Shown here one piece after another: positions 22,345 to 33,558 of a stretch of 60,000 nt of DNA. Position 1 is the first letter of the stretch. Each line of letters begins with the position of its first letter. Under the pieces are notes generated by a model, which worked only from the letters and a program-made list of their open reading frames with translations, did no database searches and had not been told where the DNA came from. A program made the position numbers and the translations under genes. This DNA is from Takakia lepidozioides (Eukaryota; Streptophyta; Takakiopsida; Takakiales; Takakiaceae), in contig CM060733.1 in the NCBI GenBank assembly GCA_030704615.1, positions 17,052,001 to 17,112,000 of the forward strand, in the 5' to 3' direction.

Positions 22345-23119
22345 ATGGCAGTGGCCAGGCGAGGGAATCCATTTGTGAAGTACGGAGTTCCGCTCATTTC
22401 TTTCACGGTCTTTGGGTCTCTGGCCCTAGCTCATCTGCAACAGGGCAGGTAAATGCTTATCTTCTCACCCTGTCTGGTGGCTGATGCTCATATTGAATAC
22501 AATTTGTTACAGTTTTGAGTTTAAGATTTATGGGTAAATCTTGATAAAGGGGAATTCGGTTTCGCCAAAGCATTCTAGCACATTTAATTCCTTACAGCAG
22601 TCATGAGTTATTTGTGTATTTTAGTTAGGAATTGAGAGAGGCATAATGAATGAGATGATTGCTGCAGGAAGGATGTACTGTCGGCCCGGGACGAGCGGGA
22701 GTGGGCCAGCATCGCCGCAAAGCAGGCACTCGAACGCAAGGGACCCATTTCGGGTGTGCTGACAAAGAAAAAAAAACCTCTTGACTTGGAGGAGGAGCTG
22801 AAGGTGAGTCCGTGTCTATGTTTCTTGCATCCAATGGCAGCATTTTGTGTTACTTACAAACTCAGCAATGAGATTCTTTTTTCACTGTGTGCCCAGTTTG
22901 CGAAATTCTCACAACTCCCACTGTCAGGTGCTCATGGTAACTTGCAAGGGGGTGCCAGTGGCATATCCCTTTTATGCACATTAAGTAGTACAGTCAATGC
23001 TCTGTCAGTTTCCAACAGGTATGATTCAATTTGAAATGTTCCTTACATGCTCACAGAAGGTGAAGATTGACGACTTTGAGTACAAATCTATCCCCAAGCC
23101 TAAGGAACTGGAGGAATGA
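22345..23119 (+). CDS. COX16: COX16 homologue, cytochrome c oxidase assembly
   Basis: Three exons join without frame loss: 22345-22448, 22668-22803 and 23057-23119, giving 100 residues. The N-terminus has the family signature RRGNPFVKYGVPLISFTVFG, which contains the single membrane span (about residues 14-33). The rest is hydrophilic, with DEREW, a lysine-rich patch and DDFEYKSIPKPKELEE at the end. COX16 proteins sit in the inner mitochondrial membrane and help mature the COX2 subunit of complex IV. The length fits the plant family. The start is the first ATG of the conserved frame. The gene converges with the metallo-beta-lactamase gene, about 570 bp between stops. A broken copy lies at 9192-9650. 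Confidence 0.9.
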
Positions 23120-23684
23120 TTGTGGGCCCTAGAGATACACCAGAAGCACAGGGATTTTCAGAAATGTCGAGAGGTAACGTTTTTGAGGCTGCAAGTTTTC
23201 CATCTTACATATTTTGATACTGTCCCTAGATGGTTCGAGTACGGCATAGAAATTGCAGTGCGGGGCTACAGTCCCGCTCTTGCATCTTAGCGGTTCTGTC
23301 CAACATGTGAAGCAGTTGGTCTTTGGATACAAGGTCAAGCAGGTGGCCAGGGAGAAGGTGATTGAATTGAAGAAAAGGTCCCCAGTTTTGACTCCAGCAT
23401 TTCATGAGCACTAAAAACTCCCTCTTGGAGACTTTCGAATTCACAACAGCAAACTTAGGTACTAGGGTTTTACCAGGAGAGAAAAGATGAAGGGCAGCTA
23501 AACAGAAGGTAGCAATAGTAACATCAGAGCATGTTTTTGTCAGGTCTACATCCACAATATAGTGATTTACTTTCTTGTAGTTTTCATAGTAAAATCCATC
23601 ATCCACGCAGACCTTGGCACAGAAAAGAGTACACTAAAATGTTGCTCTAACATTTGCTGCTTCATTATTGCAATGTATCTCATT

Positions 23685-26600
23685 TTAACTAGTGAAGCCT
23701 AAAGTTTCCTCCTCTGCAATTAACTGGCACAATGCACTATTTTTTGCTTCGACACTACCGAAGTACCGCCTTGTCCCATGACCTGCACAATGTCCAACTT
23801 GGTTGTTTATTGTCTATTGTGACCCGTTAGGTGATACAGAGCTCTGCAGACGGCCGCAAAAAAATTAGACATCTGCAAGACGTAGCAACCTCTATATCTT
23901 CTACTGTTGTAGTCCACAAAAATTAACCTTCTGCAAGTTCGAGTGAAATCCAATTTTTTTTTGGGGGGGGAGGGGAGGGGAGGAAGCACCAGGCAGAAGC
24001 CAAATGAAGTCAAGGGGGAGAAGGGCGCGTACACTCTCGATCTGTATCTTCACTGAATCCATTGTAACACCACATTAGAAGCAATGCAGGTGCGGGCATC
24101 TTGCATCATGCAATCCACTCACACAGTTGAAACCATACAGTCCTCATGCTCTAAACTCAGTTACATACTTTTTGTGACTCAAAAGGAGAGAAATTGTTTC
24201 ATATACATCCTTATGTAAATTTTTGAGGAATTAGTCATTCAAGCATTTTTTAGGGTTTGATTCTAAACACCCTAATAGGATTTCCGTGCAAAAGCAAAGG
24301 AACATACCACTCTGCTTGTTGAAGTGACGATTGATGGTCAAACACTGTTCATCCACTTGAAAACTACCACCCAAATGATCACCAGTAAATAGAGCTCTCC
24401 TTGGCTTGTACCATAGCGACACACATCCCTGCCAAGGAACAGTTGATTATCAGCCATCACCTTCACCTTGCCGATTCTATGTTGTACCTAACTATGAACT
24501 AACTTCAAGCCTGACCCCCATCCAGCTATCCACAAACAATCCACCCAAAAAGCACATCTTTGCAGATTCGACGTGAGCAACAAGAAAGTTGGCAGACACC
24601 TCTGTATGTCCAGGTGTTAAAATGAGGTCAATATCTGAGCCAAGGCTCCAGGGGCCATTTCCACGCAACAGCATTTCCATGTTGCCAGTATCTGCTTGAA
24701 CCTGCCAGCCACACATTCACACCAGACTTTTATCTGAGGTAGCCATAGTACCTGTATTACATAATAAAGTGTTTCAAGGCAGAGTCAACAAGCCATCTGC
24801 AATATCCCTTCCATTTAGAAATTTAAACACAGGGCCAGAAAGAGTCTCACATTAAGAATTTCTCCCACTTCCAAGCGTACAAACTATGGTACAAATTTGG
24901 TACAAATTTCCAATTGCCCATGTGAAGATAAGTGATGGGAGAGATATGGAAGCCATGCCCCACCCTCAGCTCTGATTCTGGACAAAGTTAAACATTGACG
25001 GTAGACCTTCCCAACACTGCTAATGACGTTTTCAAAAGATCACAGGCTCCAGGCTCTTGTCAAAATTCTGCCCAGCCCCTTCATGTTTTCTCAGAAAGTA
25101 GGACGTGCCAAAGCAAGCCTGAATTATAGTGCTGCCATCTTGTAGGTCTAACCCTCTGCAATGAGAGTGTTAACGCTTCACATCACCTGCACTCTCTAAA
25201 CCACATACTTTTTCACCGAGTTCTTTATGTTTGACAGCAGATGCTCAAACTCCCTTCCCTCAGGTAAGTTGCAGAAATGCTTACCTCAGCTTCATGATAA
25301 ATACGGTCACATTTGAAGTGTTCCTGCCATTGACTGTGATCCGCAATGTCATCTCTGCTTGCACACAAGAGAGCTTACTCAGGTTGCCCCAACATCAATG
25401 TTGCTTAGAAAGAGCACAGCATGCAACTCCAAGGTACGGTTCAGAGCATATACATACTTGTGTGTAAGAAACATGTAGCGCACTCCACCCATTCTATCGA
25501 ACTGTCGTGCCAAATTTTCCATATATCGCGGACTACACATCAAAGGTCACCATACTCTTTTATCAGCCACCATCCGGAACCTACATGCTTTCCATTTCCA
25601 TTTTCAGCTGTAGAAGCCAGCACAAAGGAAAGAAAATATCCCAAAACAGCTGCAGTCCTAAAGTGAGTTTTCTACATATTACAGACAACAGGCACCCACC
25701 AAGATAAGACTAGTGGAGAAAAGGGTGGGGGGGCAGGGGGCCTGAGAAGAGACCGACCTGTCCACAAGTATATTGCCATCTGGTCGGACAATAAAGTAGG
25801 AGGTTGCTGCAAATGACTTTTCAGAATGATAGCCACAGTGGTATACTCCCTATCCCCGTGTGGTGTCCAGACATTAACATAAGCCCACCATTCAATTATT
25901 TCCGTGTTCTATTCAAATCATACAAATATAGTTCTGATCCCAGGAAGAAAGGAAGCCATACAATTACTCATGGTCAGTAAGCACTTGTCCAATACATTTT
26001 CAAAATGTGCGAACAATTGTTATCTGTGCTAGAGGCCTTCCCTGTGCAAGATGCTGTACGAAATATGGCACCCAATTCTAAAGAAGTTGTCACAAATGTG
26101 CAGCAGGCCAGTCTATGCATTTCTGCCTGAGAGAGTAAATGCAGTCTGAAAAGTGTGTCGACAAGCAACCTCAATAGAGCAAAATAGCTAAGACCTACTA
26201 CCAACCGCATTCATGTATATTTGCATGAATGGTTGATAAACTATCATTACATACGTTCTACAGAAAGTAAAAACAGGGAACAACCGTCAGTAGGGAGCAG
26301 AAAATACCTCAAGAATGGCAGCATCAACAGGCAAAGGGAAGGTGGCATGCACATCCTTAATGTCAGATGGTGGTCGCACTGTGTGAATTGATGCTGTGGG
26401 ACATGCTAGCAATGCCTGCCATGATTACCATGAGGCACTTTGTCTTAGGACATCATCTGATGGTATCTGAAGTGGTTCTTGGTGTTTCAAGGCCTCTCCT
26501 TTTTCTCTTTCTTCAAAATATTGAGTCTGAGCCTAAAGCCCTGGCTCTGTTGGGGATCTAACTGTTGGGCAGATCCCACACAGCAGCTTCATGCTTGTGT

Positions 26601-28200
26601 GAACGGCTGTCTAGAGGAAATCCAGAAAGCCTAAACAAATCGTTTATATCACGGTAAGTTCCACTACTGGAGAGAGCCCCTAACAACAGTAATGTCTCTT
26701 CCTTTTGTTCCGACTGGCGCAGGGACTATGGCCACAAGGCTCCGGCAAACAAAGTCTTATAGGTACATTCTCTTTTCTCTCTCTCAGAAATGGTAGGGCA
26801 GCTTACCTTCACAAGGTGCACCACTTTTGGCCAGATTTCAAGTGCCTTATTTTTCTCATGCATTACTGTCTCCTAAGCTCTTTGTGCTTTTCATGGACAT
26901 TGTAAAGTTCATTTCATTCTTTTTTTCTCTCTTAATCATCAATGGTATCCTGTATGAAACGATGGTCTCCATGTCTGTCATAGCTAACCTATGCAAAATT
27001 ATCATCTAGTTAGGAATGTTTGTAGCCCCCGCCGTCAATGATCTTCATCAAATGAACAGAGGATTGTCGGCTCATAACGTGCTCTGTGCATTGTGCATTC
27101 TATTCGTATGCGTTCACGAAGAATAGGTACCTGCAATGCAGCAAGACGCTCCTCTTCTGAGGATGGCTGATGGTGCACAGCTGATTGATCATCTAACCTT
27201 TTATACACAGTCTGCAGTTGTGGACAGTTAGTTAGTCCAACAGAGGGATAAAAGCCTCATCTGTGTAAGTGCATCCAATGATCTGCAACCAACTGAAAAA
27301 CAGGGTGCCTGCAAATCAACGTACAGGAGCCATCCAGCGGCAAGTATTGCAGTCGATGCAAGTATGGTCTGTCCCACCCACAACCACACAACCACACAAA
27401 CGTCCACGTTATGCAGCTGTTTACTGTCTTAAACCAACCTGCAGTGCTCAGCTGTTCAGCATCTGTGCTGCATGTCCCTCCACAACAAGGAAAGGCAGTG
27501 GAGAGAGGTAAGAAACAACGGTGACTCTTCAATAAACCCCAGCAATGTGTCATGATACCAATGCACTTGACCGTAGCTACTGGTGGGCTGGAAGTGATAC
27601 TGGATGATCACTTCACAGTTTCGGCCGAAATTGGACTGTCACTGACAATTTTGTCAAGCATGAAACCTACAATTCAGCCATTAGAAACTAATTTGCACTC
27701 TGCATATGTCCAACCAGATTCAGCCTACCTGCCTAAAACAAGACCAGTATTGCAGATGTCCAGGTCACATTCAAGGAACTGCGAAATGCTGGCATCCACA
27801 CACTACCCAGCACCAGAAACCAAACGAATCTGTTTCGATCTGTGGACTTCTAGGATCTGGATAATGTTTGTAAAGCTGGCCACTCATACCACAAGCTTCA
27901 CAATAGCTCAACTTCTGAGTTGCCCTCTGACAAAGTCTCGTGCAAACTTTCCATGGGTCTACTCCTAGTTAGCCAACGTGAAATACAAAGGCAGGTAAAC
28001 AACAACCTACCCACGTAAAAATCGCCATCTACATTCTGCGGCCTTGGTGACCGAGGTGCAGTCTTTGTAGTGATGGCCCTTACAGACAGCCCTCGCACCC
28101 TTATCTCCTGCTGCTGCTGCCCCTGTTTCCTACCAAGGAGTTGCCGTCCCAGCCATACGAGCTGTGCTGCCCGGCTCTGTACCACTAAAGCCCGCTCCAT
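23685..28200 (-). CDS. Ferredoxin/metallo-beta-lactamase fold protein (At4g33540-like)
   Basis: Eleven exons join in phase: 28200-28011, 27368-27325, 27211-27131, 26415-26308, 25849-25758, 25532-25458, 25354-25285, 24701-24600, 24428-24308, 24052-23990 and 23782-23685, giving 347 residues. Residues 1 to about 50 are Arg/Gln-rich and resemble a plastid transit peptide. A ferredoxin-like motif follows (CIDCNTC, Cys67/70/73, with Cys110 in ACP), fit to bind an Fe-S cluster. The metallo-beta-lactamase part has [12 protein letters not shown], the metal motif THKDDIADH (residues 195-203), PGHTEG, FTGDH and PGHG (315-318). The family is conserved in plants; its substrate is unknown to me. The start is the first ATG after an in-frame stop. 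Intron 3 holds a short dispersed repeat also seen in the VAP27 gene. Copy A keeps only four exons. Confidence 0.9.
26685..26760 (+). repeat. Short dispersed repeat in intron 3 of the metallo-beta-lactamase gene
   Basis: About 80 bp containing GCGCAGGG, then TGGCCACAAGGCT and GGCAAACAA-GTCTTAT, closely matches 31205-31295 in VAP27 intron 2. It looks like a small non-autonomous element. The deletion in copy A ends at its right edge. Confidence 0.5.
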
Positions 28201-28507
28201 GCTGCAGGTCCTCAGCACTAGCGTCTCTCACAATGTCCCGACTGACTGCGAAAGAGAGATGACTTGTCAACATTGCAATTGCCTGGACATAGCCATACTC
28301 CTTGTATAACGTGTGCAACACACATGCAACCGAATCCAAATGCAACTGACGCAATTCAACACGGCTACATCTTCCCTACCACAACCTGACGAGAAAAATG
28401 GCTAGAGCTGACCCCACAAACATCCTGCCACACTGCTGGCTTTTGGTAATCAGTAAACGCTGCCCACCATCATCGATAATTCAGTACATAGCGTCCGAAG
28501 CACATAC

Positions 28508-30043
28508 TCCTGCCTCAACTACGGTTCAACTAATCACGAAACGTTCAGCTTCCAAACTAGAAGGAGGGTCCAGTCTAATTCAACGTAACTTACAAACTCA
28601 TTCCATACCCATCCATATTTCAATCTTCAGAAAATCACAGAGAGACAGAGACAGAGAGACAGAGGGAGAGAGGGAGAGTCTAGCTTGCAATGTAAACGGG
28701 TGATCGACTTCGCCTCAGTCGCCAGAGCTTCTTGGGCCCACTTCTTCTCCTAAGTTGCCCACAACCGAATTCCCAAGTCTATATAGGAATGAGAGGGAGC
28801 AATAGTACGATACATCTCGCGCCTTGCCTTCCGCAAAGGACTCACCCATCGCCGATGTACCCAAAGGCAGGAAGGTGCCTAAGCAACTACACCACCTTCC
28901 AAGTTCTACATCGCGGCTCATGGACCCACTTGGTAGTCCATTTGGTTGCAGCTCTGAGTGACACTTGGGTGATCCAGAGTTCTAATCCTGGACGTATCCT
29001 GGCCCGAATCTGAAGTTGTGGGTGTTGTTGTCCATAGCTAATTATGAGAAAGCAAGGACAGTTGGCGATCTGGCAATCTGTTCCCATGACTGGAGCCCAA
29101 GGCAACAATTTCAACCTGCCATGCAGTAAGTGACCCAGTTGACTAGGTGGGATCCAGTCATCACACAGTGGACTGAAAAGCAAGGGAAAAAAAATAGGGA
29201 AAGAAAGAAGGGAAGAAAGGAAAGAAGTTTGTGTGTTTGAGAGGGACTCAGGACACGTGGAGGAGAAAGCTAAGAAGCCGTTGTGAGGGACAGACGGACA
29301 GCTATGGCGTGCTGCTGTACATACTACATACCGTGGCCCTCCCACTCTACCCACCCTTGCCGCTATACGCCTGCATCTTGCCCTGCGCCTGCACTCCGGG
29401 GCTTTCTCGCTGTCAGACTGCCTGTCTTCTCTCATCAATTGTGGGGCCTAAATGCGCCCAATGACCCTTGCTACCTGATGCTCTAGGGACTCGCGTCTGA
29501 AAGCTTTTGCCTTTGCTCCTTAGGAATTTGCAGAAGTGATCCTGTTGTTTTGGTGACCAGCAGGAGTGCAGTCCTGCTGCAGAAGACAAAGAGGAATTGG
29601 AGAAATCTGTTGGAGGATACTGAGCGCCACGTTTGTTTGAGACAGGCGTCTTGAAAGTTTGGTCATAGCGTGTATGGTAGAGACCGGTATTTTTGATAAC
29701 GCAGCCCCCAGTAGTTTCTGTTCACTTTCTTTGGTGGGTTTTATTTACTACGAATCAGGATGCCTGACATCTTACATCGTCAAGTGGTATCATCTCCTCG
29801 TATGCTCAGAGAGGTTTAATCGCTGAATACATTCTCCGAGGGTCGCAAGTAGGGCTTATCCCTTCAGTTCGGCAAAGACGTGCATCTATAGCAGAAGGAG
29901 AGCAAGGCATTGCTTGCTTCAAAACAATAGGCTTCTGATTCATCTCATAGAATAGAACGTTTATCCCATTGCAGTGTTGTGGGATTTGGAGGAAGTTTGT
30001 AATTAGGGACAAGATCTTTGAGGGTACGGGAAAGGCTGTAGCC
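28508..30043. other. Intergenic DNA upstream of VAP27, with a SINE-like string
   Basis: No gene is seen. A purine-rich simple repeat (GAGACAGA type) lies at 28638-28678 and another at 29180-29226. About 28950-29005 holds TTGGGTGATCCAGAGTTCTAATCCTGG, with a B-box-like end, similar to the reverse complement of 7700-7760. The minus-strand frame 28887-29438 has no domain and spans this repeat. The stretch before 30043 should hold the VAP27 promoter and leader. Confidence 0.4.
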
Positions 30044-33000
30044 ATGCCCGGCGAACTCATCAGTATTCAGCCCGGGGAGCTGACGTTTCCATGTAAGTTT
30101 TTCTTCTTGTGAGGAAACAAAGAGAGCAGTATTGCACATGAACATCATGTTGTAGGTAGCGCAGGGATGCGTTGGAATTCCAGTCAGCCTTTATTTTTTT
30201 CGTATGTTTAGAGATGCAAAGGAGTCTGGAAGGGTTCTTGGGTTGGTTCGATTTCTGTCTTATTAATGCTCGAATAGGACTGCAACAAGTTTACTGGGCA
30301 GATTGGAGCACGGTTAAACAGAATAATTTCTGTCAGCCATCCCCAGAAATTACCCCGTCTTGCTTATGCATTTGAATGGCTGGTGCTTCAAGTAGGTTGG
30401 AGATTTCTGGTTTCTGTTTATGCTGGCTTACGTCATCCATTAGCAGCTCTATTGGCCTTCAAAAAAATTGATTGCATCTCGAAAGAATGTTGAGAGAGCC
30501 TCAATGAAGAGCTATTACAGAGATTAATCGGTTGATGTAATGATTGAGGATATCTAACCGCCAGTGTTCAGCAAATCAGATTCATGCTACTGTGCATGGT
30601 GTGAACTTGCCCTCGGGAAGGAGCTAGTTTGTGCGGTGGACACCATAGGAGGTCCCTATTGGTGATCTGGCTGAAATGTATACAAAGTTTTTGGGGACGT
30701 CTGAGCAAAGTTCTTAGGGGGTGGCTCCAGCTAGTCATGTAAAATTGAGTGATTCCATCACTAATTAACCAAAATCGAGGCATCTGACACAGATAGCATA
30801 CAATGTTCATTTGCAGTGCTCTGTGCAATAGGTATGTGTCAAGAAGAAGTCATGGTTCTGTATAAAATACTTACCCTGGATACTTTCCTGGAGCAGTTGA
30901 GCTGAAAAAGCAGATATCTTGTTCACTGCGGCTTGTTAACACCTCTGACAGCTATGTGGCTTTCAAGGTTAGTGGCGCGCCCCCCCCACCACCCCCACCC
31001 CCACCCTGCAATCGGATTTGTGATCTTCAATGTCAACTTATGATTTAATTTTAGCAAGTGCGGAAATTTTCAAGCACAGTAGGTCCAGTTTTGACAGAGG
31101 TGCCCATGTGCCTTCATTTTGTGGGAGTTCAAAAATATGGGTTTTGCAACAAATTACTCAATTATAGTTTAGTAAGTTTGGTAAGTCTTACTACCAACGG
31201 CAGCCCCTGACAGAGGTAGGTTCTGTCCCTTTTGTTCCCGCTTAAACTGGGCGCAGGGTCAATGGCCACAAGGCTACGGCAAACAACGTCTTATGAGTAC
31301 AATTATAGTTTAGTAAAGCAACTTTTTATGCTTTGTGAATGACATGCATGAATTTTAAAGTTGATACTATTCCATGCAAAGTTCAAAAGCTATGCAGCAG
31401 CACCCCAAAGTAAATATTTAGTCAGATCATTCTAATTTAGTGAGCCAGCATCAGGTCAGCTAATGGGCCTGGTCAGTTGTCATGGGACCACTGATACATA
31501 AGCCTTGGAAGGCAGCATTCTAGAGAAGAATTAGAGCCTAGCTTCTGTAGATGCATCATTGTTTGTGGAGTAGATACCCTTGGAGTGCGACTCACAAGCA
31601 TATTGTTGTTGAAGATGTCTGTCAGTATGCAGAGTGAAAACCCTTTGCTTAGGCGTGTCACTCCTGTGGGTGCTTGTAACAGGTCAAAACTACTTCGCCG
31701 AAAAAGTATTGTGTGCGCCCCAACACTGGTGTTGTCCTGCCTCAAAGCAGTGCAGATGTCACTGGTATGTTCCTGCTCCGCAGTAGTGCATCTTCATGGT
31801 GATCCTGCTCAAAAATGTCAGAATATCTTTGATCGTATGGTGACTCCTCTGAAAAGGTTGATGGTGCTTCTCTTTTCAGTCACCATGCAAGCACAAAGGG
31901 AAGCTCCTCCAGATATGCAGTGCAAGGACAAGTTCTTAGTGCAGAGTGTGACAGCTCCCCACGGTACCTTGGCTAAAGATGTCTCACAGGATCTGGTAGG
32001 GAACCAACCTCTTCAACCTTTCTGCTGTAACTTGCTTCTATTTTTGGTACCTTGAATGGTGTAGCGTTTGGAACAGTCGAGTGAAGTGTGGAAGGGGTTG
32101 TTTGAGACAATGCTGATGGCTGCAGTTCACAAAAGAAGCAGGGAAGGAGGTTCATGATGCAAAATTGCGGGTGCTGTATGTGTCGCCACCACTACCACCC
32201 TCGCCAGTTCCAGAATCAGCAGAGGAGGGTTTATCACCAAAGGCTTTCTCCTCCATGGACAATGGCGATCGCCACTTTCAACCCCAAGATGCGGTAACCT
32301 GTGGCTTTATATCTAAACCCTTTGGATTAAGGTCAATGTAAACTGTGTTTGTCAAGTGTAGTCGTATATTAATCTCATCTCTGTGGTGCTGTATTGGGCT
32401 TTGCTTTTTTTGGCAACAGACAGCGAAAGATGTCAGCGAGTTGAAAGCCAAGCTAACTGAGGTTTGTAGCTGCTTCATTGTCTGACCGCTTCTTGTTCTT
32501 GAAGTTGTGTCCAAATTCAGCATATAGAGTGCATGTGAACCTTGATGGTAGTAAGATCAGGAGTTGATGTGTGAAGAACATATGTAAGAGTTGAAGGTAC
32601 CAGGTCTGCAAATCAGTGGCTGCTGTTTCTGCACAGAAAATATGGGCTGCTGAGGGGCTTGATTATTATCTGTCTACAGAACTTCATAGAGATTGACGTG
32701 TCTTAATTCTTAACATGGTCCTACAACAAAAGTAGGGGTCTAGAAAAGGTGCTGCAATCTAGGCTAGTTTGTTTGTTAAGTTTCAAATCACCTCATCTGG
32801 ATTGTTATCGACATGTTTGTGTGCAAACTTCATTGTATAAGTCGCTTTTAGAATGGTTATAATCAAGGTGCTTTCAGGTGTTGTGTTCCTAACATTGATT
32901 GGATGATAAGGTGTGATCACAAACTTGCGATTGTGTGACAGGCAAGGGCGGCATTAACTTCAGTGATGGAGGAGCGGAATGCAGCTGTTCAGCAAAGCCA

Positions 33001-33558
33001 TCGCCTTCAGCAAGAATTGGTTTGCCCCTTGGTCCTGCTGAGAGTTACAGTTTGTTTTGAGACTGCAAAAGAGCGACTCCATCTATCTAGCTTGAACACT
33101 CCGAGTGCATGAGTGAGGGAGAGAGAGATGATGCTGCCTTTGGTAGCATAAAGGAGCCGTCGGTGGGGTGCATGAGGTTACTTTACTGGAGTAACTTTTT
33201 GGTGGTAGTCTCATTACGTTTTCGGAGATTAAATTACGCATGCTTCATGGATTCCATGGAAACATAGGTTTTTAGCACCATGCAATTGGCTGGGTGGAAG
33301 CACTAGAATGAGTGGAGGGAGATGTGGATCACTTGTTGGATCACTTCGTTGGTTGTGTATACATGTGACCTGTATGTGTCATGGTGTCTGCAGATGAGCA
33401 CAGTGGCAGGGATGGAGAAGAGAAGTGGTGCAGTGGGCAAGGGCACCACCAGCCATGCTTTGAAGGCGAATCAAAAGCGTCAGTCTGGGTTTTCACTTTT
33501 GTTTGTGATTCTTGTTGCTGTTTTGTGCATGCTAGTAGGCTATCTACTTGGCGGATAG
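30044..33558 (+). CDS. VAP27: VAP27-type VAMP-associated protein
   Basis: Eight exons join in phase: 30044-30092, 30897-30967, 31683-31764, 31880-31995, 32126-32293, 32420-32461, 32942-33019 and 33394-33558, giving 256 residues. The N-terminal MSP domain (about 1-125) includes ELTFPFELKKQISCSLRLVN, KKYCVRPNTGVVLPQSSADV and MQAQREAPPDMQCKDKFLVQ, the surface that binds FFAT-like motifs. A proline-rich linker follows (PLPPSPVPESAEEGLSPKAF), then a coiled coil (AKDVSELKAKLTE and the next exon) and a C-terminal membrane anchor (FSLLFVILVAVLCMLVGYLL). VAP27 proteins are tail-anchored in the ER, at contacts with the plasma membrane and cytoskeleton. Length and order are typical. A polyadenylation-type AATAAA lies at 34141. 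Confidence 0.94.
30976..31010 (+). other. C-rich tract in VAP27 intron 2
   Basis: Runs of C separated by single A residues (CCCCCCCCACCACCCCCACC type) lie just inside the 5' end of intron 2. The complementary strand fits a G-quadruplex pattern. Confidence 0.5.
31205..31295 (+). repeat. Short dispersed repeat in VAP27 intron 2
   Basis: This is the second copy of the repeat at 26685-26760: GGGCGCAGGGTCAATGG, CCACAAGGCTACGGCAAAC and AACGTCTTATG. The flanks differ, which points to mobility rather than a larger duplication. Confidence 0.5.

Larger units (their letters stand above)
21559..28507 (+). repeat. Segmental duplication, copy B (intact genes)
   Basis: This is the longer partner of copy A (8182-12063), in direct orientation. 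It contains complete COX16 and metallo-beta-lactamase genes, tail to tail. Segments absent from A are about 22000-22475 (replaced there) and about 23895-26750 (deleted there). Homology ends shortly after the 5' end of the metallo-beta-lactamase gene, near 28507. Confidence 0.85.

Noticed and set aside
22756-23034. 92-codon plus-strand frame inside COX16
   Set aside because: It starts in exon 2 in a shifted frame and runs into the intron. The spliced COX16 model explains the region.
27257-27553. 98-codon minus-strand frame over metallo-beta-lactamase exon 2
   Set aside because: It is a shadow in another frame. The true exon is 44 bp with good splice sites and carries CIDCNTC.
28887-29438. 183-codon minus-strand frame
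   Set aside because: It has no domain, mixed composition, runs across a simple repeat and a SINE-like string, and is not in an intron-exon context.
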